Shown: positions 42,401 to 50,973 of the stretch, piece after piece | Position numbering within the stretch: position 1 is the first letter of the stretch | How the letters are laid out: each line of letters starts with the position of its first letter | Assembly: GCF_042652785.1 (NCBI RefSeq) | Contig: NZ_JBHSHD010000006.1 | Location: 186,001-250,000, forward strand | Source: Dokdonella_A ginsengisoli | Lineage (GTDB): Bacteria; Pseudomonadota; Gammaproteobacteria; Xanthomonadales; Rhodanobacteraceae | Direction: 5' to 3' | Length of the DNA: 64,000 nucleotides | The notes under the pieces: model-generated | What the model saw: only the letters and a program-made list of their open reading frames with translations | Told to the model about the DNA's origin: nothing | The model's database searches: none | Program-made: the position numbers and the translations under genes

Positions 42401-45400
42401 GCCAGGCACGACGCGACCGGATACGTGTTCACCGTGCAAGGCAAGGACGGCAGCGTGCGCACGTTCGGCGGCGCCGCCGGAACGGTCTCCGCAATGGCGA
42501 CGAAAGGCTCCGACGGTTCGACCACCCAGGCCGGCCTCGAGCCGGCACCGGTCCAGAGCACGCGCTACACGGCGCAGGCCTGGTTGCAGACCCAGCTGAG
42601 GGACGTCGCCGGCAACGCGATCGCGTTCCAGTACGGCGCGCAGACCGCGACGGGAGAGCGCTATCTGGACCGGGTGAACTACGCCGGCGGCAGCGTCGCG
42701 TTCGAATACCAGGACTCGGGCCGGCCGGACGTGGCGTATTCCGTGCTCGGTCCGCGCCGCCAGTCGAAGCTGGTCAGCGGCATCGAGGTCAAGGCAGCCG
42801 ACGGCAGCACGCTGCGCTACTACGAGCCGACCTACAACACCGCCGTCAGCGACCCCTATGTGCCGGCGTGGGCACGCGGCCGTCCCGTGCTGTTCTCGCT
42901 CAGGGAATGCTCGGCCCGCAACGGCGTCTGCTATCCGGCCACGCGCCTGGGCTGGAGTTTCGCTTCGGCCTACACCGATCCGTTCGAGGGCAACCTGCCC
43001 GTCACGCCGGGCGGCTACTACAAGGTCGGTGACTTCAACGGCGACAAGCGCGCGGACATCTGGTGGACCACCATGTCGAACGGACAGGCGGACCAGTCGC
43101 TGCGCATCAGCACGTTCACCTCCGACAGCCCGAACGGACCGCCGACCCTGCGCACGATCGACCCCGGCATGCGGTTCCCCAACGGATATCTGAACGGAGG
43201 ACTGTGGGAGGTATTCGACGGCGACGGCGACGGCCGCGACGATCTCCTGTACGCGTTCAACACGCAGGACGGCCAGGACCGGGATCCGCGCAACCGCATG
43301 GACTGGTATCTGCGCCGCTCCACCGGAACGGGGCTGGGCGATCCGGAGCTGATGGCCTCCGTGACGATCGACTGGGCCCAGTGCCGGACCTATTCCTCGA
43401 AGCTGGCCGTGGAGCTGCAGGCCGCCGGGATATCGGAGAACCAGCCCAGCGCCAAGGCCAAGTACCTCGGCAGCAGCATGCTGGCGGACGTCGACGGCGA
43501 CGGCCTGGCCGATCTCGTGTTCCGCGCCTGCGACGGCAAGTTCTGGGTCGCGCTGATGAAGCGCACCGGCAACACCGCTGCGCCGTACGCGCTCACGCCG
43601 GTCGAAGTGAAGTTCCTCAACGAAGCCGGATCTCCGCTCAGCGGCGACCGCTGCGGCTACGGCACCGCCAACCTGTGGCGCAAGGAGGAGAACTTCAGCC
43701 AGGCCACGGATTTCGACGGTGACGGCCGTGCGGACCTGCGCTTCCTGGTCGACGCGCGCCGATGCTTGCGCGATTCGGGCGATCCGGATTTCCGGCTCGA
43801 CGTGTTCCTTTCCAAAGGCATCGCCGCCGACGGGACGTTCGTGTTCCAGGCGTCGCGCCCGTTCGGCGCGCCGCCGGCGATCTCGGTCGGCGAAAGAGAG
43901 GGAATCGCCCAGGCCGGACAGAAGATCCGCACGCTCGACGTCAACGGCGACGGCTTGACCGATCTCGTCTATCTCCTCGCCGACGGCAAGTGGCGCTATC
44001 GCCTCGGCGGGCCGTATGCCGGAGCCCGTGACGCCCAGGTCGCCGACTCCCTCGTCTCGGGCGGCTTCCAGGCGGATCCCAGGTACCTGCAGCTGCTCGA
44101 CTTCGACGGCGACGGCAAGCTCGATCTGTGGAACGGCGACGGCACGGACTATTCCGTGTGGCTGTGGCGCGGCGACAACTGGTCTTCCACGGCGATCGTG
44201 CGGACGGACTATCCGAAGGCCAGCCCGAACCAGATGTCGGTGATCGGCGACTTCGACGGCGACGGCTCGATCGACAGCTTCCTCGCCGACACGGGCGGCA
44301 CGAAGTGGAATCTGCGCCGCTCCAAGGCGCACCACAAGCCGCGCGGCGTCGTCACGACGATCGAGAACGGATTCGGTGCCGTCACGCGGATCGACTACGG
44401 TCCGCTCACGTTCTCCTCGCTCTACCGGCGCGACCACGATGCGCCGTTCTTCCGCTCCGGCCGCGGCTCGGCCGTGTTCGACGTCGCCGCGCCGAGCTAC
44501 GCCGTGCGCAGCGTCAGCAGCAGTGCGCCGACGTTCGCCAGCGCGAACGCCAAGGCCACGGTGACGTACCGCTATGCCGGCCTCAAGGTGCAGGCCGGCG
44601 GCCGCGGCTCGCTCGGCTTCCGGCGCGTCTCCTCCTACGACGTGCAGAACAAGACGGAAGTCGACTCGTACTACACGCAACGCTTCCCGTACACGGGTCT
44701 GTCCTACTTCACGCAGACGCGAGTCTTCGATCCCGCATCGCGCGTGGAAGCCGATCCGTGCGGGAGCGGCGTGACGGCCACGGCCGACTCGCCCGCCTGC
44801 ATGAAATACGTTCCCCCCTGCGCGGGCGGACTGAATTCCGCCTGCGACGACGACCTGCCCGGCATTTCGAACCAGAAGCTCGTCGTCAAGGAATCCTCGG
44901 ACACGTGGCAATGGCGTTCGGGGAGCAAGCTCGGCGCGCTGACCCAGCAGTGCGTTTCCGGGCTCGTGACCGGAGAGGCGGGTGCGGATGCTGCTGCACC
45001 GCTCGACCTGGACGAGACGATGGCGGTGGCGTGCCCCGGTGGGTGGTACTGGGCGCAACCCGATGAAGTCGACCAGCTCGCGCTGAGGTCCGCCGCGCCG
45101 GCACCGATCTTCCTCGCGCGCATCCATTCGCTGACCGGCAACTACGATCTCGGCGAGGGCATCCCCGCCAATCCCGGCGACGTGCTCAGTTCGGAATCCG
45201 TCGACTTCGCGATGGCCGACTACGACGACTACGGCAATCCGCGCGCAGGCAGGAGCAGCAAGTCCGGCGGCGGCGCGACGGTCGACGTGGCGAGCACCTT
45301 CCTCTACGACAACGACGAGCCGAACTGGAAGCTCGGCCGCCTGCAAACGGCGACCGCCGTCACCACGCGCGTGACGAAGAGCGATTCGGGCACCGTGCGC

Positions 45401-48400
45401 AGCTCCAATACACGTAAGTCGAGCTTCACCTACGACGCCAGGGGAATGCTCGAGTCGGAGCGCGTCGAAGGCGTGAAGAACGGCAGCGTCGACGCGGGCG
45501 CGCCGACCGTGGCCAAGTACTACGCATACGACACGTTCGGAAACCGCACCGGAACCTTCGTGTGCAGCACGAGGATCAGCCAATCGCTGTGCCGGCAGCA
45601 GACGGCGCAGGGCGGCGGCGGCTTCGCCTTCCATCCGGACGTCGAAACCGACGTGATGCGACAGTCCGGTGCGGCCTACGATCCTTCCGGCCGCTTCGCC
45701 GACACGACTTACGAACTGTTCCAGGCGTCCGGCGGTGCCGGCGGCGCGCGCCAGCTTGCCTCGAGCGTGGCCGCGCGCACCCCGTCCGGCGACCCTCTGG
45801 AGATCCAGGACTTCAACGGAACCAAGGCGAAGATCCGCTACGGCACCCTCGGCCGCAAGCGCTTCAGCTGGTCGCAGGACGGCGCCTCGACACGCTGGGA
45901 GGCGCGCTACTGCAGCGGCGTGCAGGTTCCGGCGGGAACGCCGAGCGTGTCGTGCCCGGCGAATCTGGGCCTGGTCTACCGCGCGACCACGACGAAGTCC
46001 GGGGCGCCGACCAGCATCGCCTTCCACGACGTGCTGGGACGGCCGGTGCTCACCCTGACCCAGGGCTTCGCGTCGAACACCTGGTCCGCCGCGATGGTGC
46101 AGTACGACGCGGTCGGCAACGTCGCGCGCCAATACGATCCGTTCTTCGCCACGGACACGGGCGCCAACGCGGCGCGGCCGGCGGGCGCCACCGCTCTCAC
46201 CTGGACCGAGACCAGCTACGACGCGTTGAGCCGCCCCACGACGATCCGGCACACGGGGACCGGCGCGACGACGAGGATCGGCTACAGCGGCCTGCGCACA
46301 GTGACCACGTTGCCGCCGAACGGCGTGGGCGGACTGGGCCCGAGCCAGACCCTCACCGAGATCCGCAACGGCCTGGGCGAGACCGTGCGCAGCATCGATG
46401 CGAACGGCTACGAGGTGGCGACGCTGTACGACGCGGCCGGCAATCCGGAAACGATCCGCCGTGGCAGCCTCGTCACGACGATGGTCTACGACACGCTCGG
46501 CCGCAAGATCGGCATGTCCGATCCGGACGCAGGCTCGGGTTGGTCCTACGCGGTCAACGGCGCCGGCGAGGTGATCCGCCAGACCAGCCCGCGCGGCGCG
46601 TGCACGAAGAACGACTACGACGGCCGCGGGCGCGTCTGGCGCCGCCGCGACTACGGCGGCGCGTGCGCGACCCTGGAATCCACCGCGACCTGGGTCTACG
46701 ACACGGCCAGCGCCGGCCAGCCGACGCAGGAATCCAACGGCCAGCTGGCGCGCAACTTCTTCTACGACGACCTGGGCCGCCCGGCGCGGACGGAGACGAG
46801 CCTGGACGGCAAGAACTACGTGCAGGAGTGGACGTTCGATCCGTTCGGACGCCCGTTCCAGCAGTTCTTCCAGGCGCCGGGGCAGCCCAGGACCGGCGAG
46901 CAGAACCGCTACGAGGGCGGCTACCTGCGCGAGATCCGCTCGGCCTATCCGCTGCGTGACGGCCGCGTGCTCACCTATCGCGAAATCCAGGCGGTGAACG
47001 CGCGCGGCCAGGCCGTGAAGGAACGCGCCGCGCCGGGCATGGAGTACTCGCAGGAGCGGCGCTTCGACGACGACACCGGGCGCCTGAGGGAGATCCTGGT
47101 GCAGTCCGTCACCGCCGGCATCCTGCAGAACGTGCGCTACGACTACGACCTGATCGGCAACGTGACGAGCCGCATCGACGGCAATGGTCCGTATGCGCTG
47201 ACCGAGGAATTCGGCTACGACGCGCTGCAGCGGCTGACCTCGGCGACGGTGCGCCAGGCCGGCCAGACCACGTACGTGCGCACGCAGAGCTACGACGCGC
47301 AGGGCAACATCCTGGCCAAGAGCGACGTCGGCACGCCGTACCGCTACGGCCAGCGCGAGCCGGCCTGCAGCGGCTATGCGACGCCCGGCCCGCACGCGGT
47401 GAGCGCCGCCGGCTCGAACACCTCGCTGTGCTACGACGCCAACGGCAACGTGGCCAGACGGGTGACGTCGCAGGGAACGCAGACGATCGCGTACACGGCA
47501 GCGGACCAGGTCAGCGACATCCGCGACGGCGTCAACCGCGTCGGCTTCCGCTACGGCCCCAGCCGCGAACGCGTGCGCCGCCTGGACTACGCCGGCGCGG
47601 GCGCGCTGAGCGCGGACACGGTGGTGCACGAGGTGGGCGGCGCGCAGATCCGCTACACGGCGACGTCGACCGACGGCGCCGGCGCATTGCAGGAAGTGCG
47701 CCGCTACGTCGGCAACGTGCTGGTGGTGCAAAGCGGCAGCGGCGCGAACTACCGGCTGACGCGGCAGGTGCTGCTGACCGACCGCCAGGGCAGCACCCAC
47801 CAGGTGCTGGGCGCGATGACGCTGCAGCCGGTGAACGCGGCAAGTCCGTCGAGCTTCGACGCCTGGGGCCAGCGCCGCGACGCGGCGAGCTGGGGAGCGG
47901 CGGTGCCGTGGACGCAAGGTCTGGAAAGCCTGCTGAGATCGAGCACGACGCACGGCTACACCGGCCACGAGATGGCCGAGTCGGTCGGCGTGATCCACAT
48001 GAACGGCCGTATCTACGACCCGCAGCTGGCGAGGTTCCTGCAGGCGGATCCGTTCGTGCAGAGCCCCGGCAACGGGCAGAACTGGAACCGCTACAGCTAC
48101 ACGTTCAACAACCCGCTGGCGTATACGGATCCGAGTGGGTATCTGTCGGTGGGGGACATCGCGCGCATGGCAGCGGCGGTGGCGATCAGCTACTGGACCG
48201 GAGGAATGGCCGCCGGCGTGATCCACACCGCCGGCAGCGTGTCGGCCGCGGTCAGCAGCGGCGCGATCTGGAACGCCGCCGCCTGGACGGTTGCCGGCGG
48301 ATTCGCGGCGGGAGCCGTGCAGTCCGGGTCGCTGAAAGGGGCCGTCGCCGGCGCCGTCAGCTCGGGCCTGTTCTTCGGCATCGGCACGTCATTCAGCCAG

Positions 48401-49201
48401 GGCGTGGGCGGAGACTGGATGTTCGACGGCGGCCGGTTGAGCTTCGAGGGCTACGCCGCAAAGACCCTCAGTCACGGCATGGCGGGCGGCGTGATGGAAA
48501 CATTGCAGGGCGGGCGGTTCGGCCACGGATTCCTCAGCGCGGGCGTGAGCGAGGCGCTGAGTCCGGTGATCGGCCGGGCTCAGGATCCGCTTGCCGAAGG
48601 CATCCTCCGCTCGGTGGTGGGCGGCACGGCCTCGGTGGCGGGGGGAGGGAAGTTCGCCAATGGGGCGGTTACGGCGGCGTTTGGGTATGCCTTTAATAGC
48701 ATGGCTCACATGGCGATGTTTACGGCTAATAAGGCTGCAGGCGACATAGAGCAGGTTAAAGGCGCCACGAAATCACTAGCAAGTAACTTTGTCGATGAGC
48801 TTCTTGGATTTATTCCTGGATATGATGTTGCGAGATGTGCTTCTTCGGGCACATGTAATTCCGCTGAATGGGGATTAGCCGCAGTTGGCGCATTTCCGCC
48901 GACGAAGGCAGGAAGCGCAGCGGTAAAAATGGGGGTATCAATTGGAAGAGAGATAAACCTTATAGATCGTTTCTATCAGACCGCAGAATCTGCATTCAAA
49001 TTCTCTGAGTATTACTACAAAAAACTGTGGGCGACGGGGCGAGGGGCGCCATTTCTACAGGCGGAAGAAGTATTAAATACAGCAACAAAAGTAGTGCCTG
49101 ATAGAATGCCAGGATTTAACAGATACACTAATGATCACTATGAGATGATATATAATCCAACCACAAAGGAAGTGTGGCACCTACAACCAAGAAGAGATTA
49201 G
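39416..49201 (+). CDS. Giant SpvB/RHS-repeat polymorphic toxin
   Basis: 3261 residues from the ATG at 39416 (MGRKGIWAGLALALGATGGA), a membrane anchor or signal, with AAGGAAC upstream. Order: two Trp-rich beta modules (GIWSNP about 138, GIWTDP about 287); four Ig-like units each with two cysteines before a Trp strand (about 470-850); an SpvB-like domain (about 880-1100, RIPLATPPGAGGLSPSLAL, GTGFSLEG); VCBS/FG-GAP repeats with DxDGDGxxD (about 1200-1630); RHS/YD repeats (about 1950-2900, YDxxGN, YDALxRPT); the RHS core ending NNPLAYTDPSGYLS (about 2900); a Gly-rich pre-toxin region; and a variable C-terminus from about 3090. The C-terminus is AT-rich and ends in a putative toxin domain (about 3205-3261, WATGRGAPFLQAEE, MIYNPTTKEVWHLQ). 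SpvB plus RHS resembles the B-C part of Tc toxins that encapsulates the toxin. The toxin activity is unassigned. Confidence 0.92.
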   Translation: MGRKGIWAGLALALGATGGAWAWSSGWLAPAQTPHVAAAMPPAPAEDGAIAADDSRGAAPLLLSEPGVATAVTAASPDLPDSGNSIESGEEGAMPLEVPPEDAVDASEAEADMQTALAHVRTACTSNVSNPDPGDAPPGIWSNPKRSSTGWTLAYDGARMRVLWHTFYPRVGGGMTWLASDSAEVQRAGPNERVWSAGAYRPKYRQAPPFSRIGRITLAFPQDSATRAAVVWRWDSDNGAGRALSNVECIYSFGNDSPAARGPSLEQATESAPPPATDASARGPFYTGIWTDPSTPGFEAAVSMINPFHELVTLNIYDQNKEPTWVSAQIPLLPSGASGPTDWPSTAWVGGNAPAVDRTEVDLVYRTAKYDMSARDCESLAGCVEEKRFQRPGNFFGRAYYSSASSGLNNAVMGLRIASASPVAINWPPNDWPAVPAGSDVSGCPTDSPRNEACRPVKRITDQENLTVSPPNCDLQNQAGGVCKVNIAWNASILAYVERLDADTQRLLPMIRDGKSDDGIVGASAWGRAVDEFRSERRLLYRLRVANRLVTTRSVRVGESTISATRCVIPYGSTQCETQVSWRTPDAVSPGSPIKIYRSVSRGGAAPVYEPNGPWEEYKSVGSKNDTIRSNEVVVYSVRRVGPATSTHLAVTSYVIPVSAYVKATPNACSVPLNDTTCPTRVSWLAGSANAKVFRKDLVGSAPDKEIAAGIDGTDVIDKLTAGSRVQYVVKVFAQPQGASNDVSAIASRIWTSVPNCIVPSGQKACTVTVNWNSVDGARIYRLNESTQVLEPLKDDSGNDVAGFSGSVDDLLAPGARVHYEVRIGGAVHAVTPTTTASTDSEGGDASDGGTVDMPPPRAPFADPGADVESDKVGAIAGEFRVDEAGGASYRIPLATPPGAGGLSPSLALVYNSNGADGAFGTGFSLEGASAIVACRPGVETGDAAGPTAEPSEFCLDGQRLLLVRGTHRQVGAEYRTEIESFQRVRLTALEGIGIARHDATGYVFTVQGKDGSVRTFGGAAGTVSAMATKGSDGSTTQAGLEPAPVQSTRYTAQAWLQTQLRDVAGNAIAFQYGAQTATGERYLDRVNYAGGSVAFEYQDSGRPDVAYSVLGPRRQSKLVSGIEVKAADGSTLRYYEPTYNTAVSDPYVPAWARGRPVLFSLRECSARNGVCYPATRLGWSFASAYTDPFEGNLPVTPGGYYKVGDFNGDKRADIWWTTMSNGQADQSLRISTFTSDSPNGPPTLRTIDPGMRFPNGYLNGGLWEVFDGDGDGRDDLLYAFNTQDGQDRDPRNRMDWYLRRSTGTGLGDPELMASVTIDWAQCRTYSSKLAVELQAAGISENQPSAKAKYLGSSMLADVDGDGLADLVFRACDGKFWVALMKRTGNTAAPYALTPVEVKFLNEAGSPLSGDRCGYGTANLWRKEENFSQATDFDGDGRADLRFLVDARRCLRDSGDPDFRLDVFLSKGIAADGTFVFQASRPFGAPPAISVGEREGIAQAGQKIRTLDVNGDGLTDLVYLLADGKWRYRLGGPYAGARDAQVADSLVSGGFQADPRYLQLLDFDGDGKLDLWNGDGTDYSVWLWRGDNWSSTAIVRTDYPKASPNQMSVIGDFDGDGSIDSFLADTGGTKWNLRRSKAHHKPRGVVTTIENGFGAVTRIDYGPLTFSSLYRRDHDAPFFRSGRGSAVFDVAAPSYAVRSVSSSAPTFASANAKATVTYRYAGLKVQAGGRGSLGFRRVSSYDVQNKTEVDSYYTQRFPYTGLSYFTQTRVFDPASRVEADPCGSGVTATADSPACMKYVPPCAGGLNSACDDDLPGISNQKLVVKESSDTWQWRSGSKLGALTQQCVSGLVTGEAGADAAAPLDLDETMAVACPGGWYWAQPDEVDQLALRSAAPAPIFLARIHSLTGNYDLGEGIPANPGDVLSSESVDFAMADYDDYGNPRAGRSSKSGGGATVDVASTFLYDNDEPNWKLGRLQTATAVTTRVTKSDSGTVRSSNTRKSSFTYDARGMLESERVEGVKNGSVDAGAPTVAKYYAYDTFGNRTGTFVCSTRISQSLCRQQTAQGGGGFAFHPDVETDVMRQSGAAYDPSGRFADTTYELFQASGGAGGARQLASSVAARTPSGDPLEIQDFNGTKAKIRYGTLGRKRFSWSQDGASTRWEARYCSGVQVPAGTPSVSCPANLGLVYRATTTKSGAPTSIAFHDVLGRPVLTLTQGFASNTWSAAMVQYDAVGNVARQYDPFFATDTGANAARPAGATALTWTETSYDALSRPTTIRHTGTGATTRIGYSGLRTVTTLPPNGVGGLGPSQTLTEIRNGLGETVRSIDANGYEVATLYDAAGNPETIRRGSLVTTMVYDTLGRKIGMSDPDAGSGWSYAVNGAGEVIRQTSPRGACTKNDYDGRGRVWRRRDYGGACATLESTATWVYDTASAGQPTQESNGQLARNFFYDDLGRPARTETSLDGKNYVQEWTFDPFGRPFQQFFQAPGQPRTGEQNRYEGGYLREIRSAYPLRDGRVLTYREIQAVNARGQAVKERAAPGMEYSQERRFDDDTGRLREILVQSVTAGILQNVRYDYDLIGNVTSRIDGNGPYALTEEFGYDALQRLTSATVRQAGQTTYVRTQSYDAQGNILAKSDVGTPYRYGQREPACSGYATPGPHAVSAAGSNTSLCYDANGNVARRVTSQGTQTIAYTAADQVSDIRDGVNRVGFRYGPSRERVRRLDYAGAGALSADTVVHEVGGAQIRYTATSTDGAGALQEVRRYVGNVLVVQSGSGANYRLTRQVLLTDRQGSTHQVLGAMTLQPVNAASPSSFDAWGQRRDAASWGAAVPWTQGLESLLRSSTTHGYTGHEMAESVGVIHMNGRIYDPQLARFLQADPFVQSPGNGQNWNRYSYTFNNPLAYTDPSGYLSVGDIARMAAAVAISYWTGGMAAGVIHTAGSVSAAVSSGAIWNAAAWTVAGGFAAGAVQSGSLKGAVAGAVSSGLFFGIGTSFSQGVGGDWMFDGGRLSFEGYAAKTLSHGMAGGVMETLQGGRFGHGFLSAGVSEALSPVIGRAQDPLAEGILRSVVGGTASVAGGGKFANGAVTAAFGYAFNSMAHMAMFTANKAAGDIEQVKGATKSLASNFVDELLGFIPGYDVARCASSGTCNSAEWGLAAVGAFPPTKAGSAAVKMGVSIGREINLIDRFYQTAESAFKFSEYYYKKLWATGRGAPFLQAEEVLNTATKVVPDRMPGFNRYTNDHYEMIYNPTTKEVWHLQPRRD

Positions 49202-49204
49202 CGT

Positions 49205-49603
49205 ATGATTAATGAGCTTATGGAAAAAATATACTCTCTATTTCTCCTTGATGGGGAAGACAGGGTGCCGTGGATAGAGGAGTATTTGGGAGGGGTCGAT
49301 CGTCCCAATATTTCCAGTGACGACAGAAGAAATGAGCTAAATATTTACAAGGGCATATTCTCTAATAAAAATAGATCGGACTTTGAATCAATATATCTTG
49401 GCCTGCGGCGACTAATTAAAGGAAAGTCCTACGATAGCAGCCATGATTTCTTGGCGGCTATGCGCTTTCTTCAGCAAGTAGTGTCTGTCGCGTTGTGGAA
49501 ATATGGGCTAGAGGTCGGCGCTACGATGGAGGACTTTGCTCGAGAGTTTGATCGACTGGATGTGCCAGAGGAGCGCATTCGACTCTACGAGAGTTTGCAG
49601 TAG
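49205..49603 (+). CDS. Candidate immunity protein for the RHS toxin
   Basis: 132 residues starting three bases after the RHS stop (MINELMEKIYSLFLLDGEDR). Acidic, soluble, mostly helical (RNELNIYKGIFSNKNRSDFESIYLG, FLAAMRFLQQVVSV, FAREFDRLDVPEER), no signal peptide. Cytoplasmic immunity genes of polymorphic toxins have exactly this position, and it shares the AT-rich composition of the toxin end. No immunity family recognised. Confidence 0.8.
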   Translation: MINELMEKIYSLFLLDGEDRVPWIEEYLGGVDRPNISSDDRRNELNIYKGIFSNKNRSDFESIYLGLRRLIKGKSYDSSHDFLAAMRFLQQVVSVALWKYGLEVGATMEDFAREFDRLDVPEERIRLYESLQ

Positions 49604-49690
49604 CTGATTTGCTATTGGAATATATTTTTCCGTATGGGCGCTGTGGGGCTTGATTTGGCAGTTTTGCAAAGGGAATAACAACTGATCCCA

Positions 49691-49740
49691 CGAGCTTCGA
49701 CGCCTGGTGCTAGTGCCGCGACGCGACGAGGGGGCGCTGA
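49691..49740 (+). pseudogene. Remnant of the RHS core with an in-frame stop
   Basis: CGAGCTTCGACGCCTGG and the following 25 bases nearly match 47850-47889 in the intact RHS gene (residues SFDAWGQRRDA). In the frame of the parent gene the remnant reads SFDAWC, a TAG stop in place of Gln, then CRDA. It lies upstream of the secreted protein gene at 49797. Confidence 0.85.
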
Positions 49741-49796
49741 GACCGATGCAGGGACGTTTGTGCGTGCGGCCAAGAAATGAAGGAGCATTGAACGCC

Positions 49797-50246
49797 ATGC
49801 TGAGCAATAAAAGAACTCTTCTTCTTCTCTTCTTATTTGTCGCAAAGAATATCTTTTTTTCAGAGGGGCTACTCGCTTTCGCTCAAGAAGAAGAATCGGC
49901 CGTGGATGTTGCTGAGGAGCCGGACTTGGTGGTTGAAGGAAGGATTACTGAAATTCACGGAAGATGCACGGTATTCGATTGCAAAAAGAATATAAGCGTT
50001 GTCGAAGTCATGAGGAGAATTTCAGCTGCGCATGAAGGCGAAAAGTTCTCCGATGCGGATGTCGCGACCATTTCGGTTTGCACTAATGAAAGTTTATTTC
50101 TTGGGAAGAAGTATCGTCTATCTTTGAGGATGAATGAAGAGAGTGATGTGCCGGTACCTTCTGATTATAGCGTAGGTTTAAGAAAAGAAGACGATTGCCA
50201 ATTTAATTCAAGAGGCGACGAGGCTCAATTGAGTGACGCGGATTAA
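49797..50246 (+). CDS. Small secreted protein in the RHS module array
   Basis: 149 residues from the ATG at 49797 (MLSNKRTLLLLFLFVAKNIF), with AAGGAG upstream; the open frame extends up to 49707 through the RHS core remnant. A signal peptide cut near AFAQ leaves an acidic periplasmic protein of about 120 residues with four cysteines (GRCTVFDCKKN, ISVCTNES, DDCQF). AT-rich. A periplasmic immunity protein for a lost RHS tip is possible, as is an unrelated secreted factor; no family recognised. Confidence 0.65.
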   Translation: MLSNKRTLLLLFLFVAKNIFFSEGLLAFAQEEESAVDVAEEPDLVVEGRITEIHGRCTVFDCKKNISVVEVMRRISAAHEGEKFSDADVATISVCTNESLFLGKKYRLSLRMNEESDVPVPSDYSVGLRKEDDCQFNSRGDEAQLSDAD

Positions 50247-50285
50247 TTGTAGATTTATATGATCTGCAGATCTTTGGGGAGTTGA

Positions 50286-50683
50286 AGGGATGAATTTACA
50301 TCAGACAAGCTTAGGGGCATTGCCGATTCGGAAAAAAATTCTTTTTGCAAAGCTAGGGAAATTTTTCCATCGCTCGGATTGAAAATAGATTGGCGGAAAG
50401 TTAAAGATGCAGTTTTGATTTTGAATAAAGTTCATGAAATAAAACAAACAGAATCACGGGATTCTTCGATAAAATAATCACAGAAGATTGTTTGGAAGAT
50501 CCTGTCATTTATATCAGTGGCAGTGCGGCCGATCCTGCCATCGAAGGGAATGTGAGCAGTGTAATTTTGGCATTTTGGCTATTGCTCTCGACTCCAAGTG
50601 TAATTTTTAGCGAAAACTATTCCTGGAGCATTTGTTTCGTGATGGAAAGCGATATGGGATTCGAGGGGTCTCCATATTTATAG
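50286..50683 (+). pseudogene. Frameshifted AT-rich gene fragment, probable dead immunity gene
   Basis: One frame is open from 50286 to the TAA at 50475-50477 (DEFTSDKLRGIADSEKN, then LKIDWRKVKDAVLILNKVHE); a second continues from about 50442 to the TAG at 50681-50683 (ITGFFDKIITEDCLEDPVIYI, DPAIEGNVSSVILAFW, MGFEGSPYL). Joining them with one indel between about 50437 and 50478 gives a single 130-residue acidic protein with no start codon. Its place between two RHS core remnants suggests a decayed immunity or toxin gene. Confidence 0.6.
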
Positions 50684-50776
50684 TCTTTCTCAAAACACGA
50701 TCGTTGCCGGGCGGTGCCGTTTTCTGACTGCGCCGCAGCATCATTCGGATCGAACGCTGGTCAGCGTCCAGCGTCG

Positions 50777-50893
50777 CTGAAGTCGAACGCGACGCACGGC
50801 GGAACCGGCTACGAGATGGCCGAGTCGGCCGGCGTGATTCATACGGGCTGCCAAATCAATGACTCCCCGCTGGCGAAGTTTCCGCAGGCGTGA
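50777..50893 (+). pseudogene. Second remnant of the RHS core
   Basis: Reads LKSNATHGGTGYEMAESAGV, then IHTG and SPLAKFPQA, ending at a TGA. It matches the RHS segment near 47930-48045 (LLRSSTTHGYTGHEMAESVGV, IHMNG, LARFLQAD) at both DNA and protein level, with the RIYDP motif altered. It marks the right end of the AT-rich array; GC-rich sequence resumes at once. Confidence 0.85.
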
Positions 50894-50973
50894 CGAGTAC
50901 GGCCCGTGACGTCGGCAAAGGCGTCACCCAGATAAATTTTTTCCAGAAATCCTTAACGCAAGGAAGCAAGAAC

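Noticed and set aside
39044..48226. A 3060-residue open frame antisense to the RHS gene
   Set aside because: It is composed of Arg/Ala/Val/His-rich sequence with no domain, signal or ribosome site; it is a third-position shadow of a high-GC gene on the other strand.
50492..50683. A 63-residue gene starting with TTG
   Set aside because: Upstream codons in the same phase remain open and join to another frame by a frameshift, so it is part of a dead gene.
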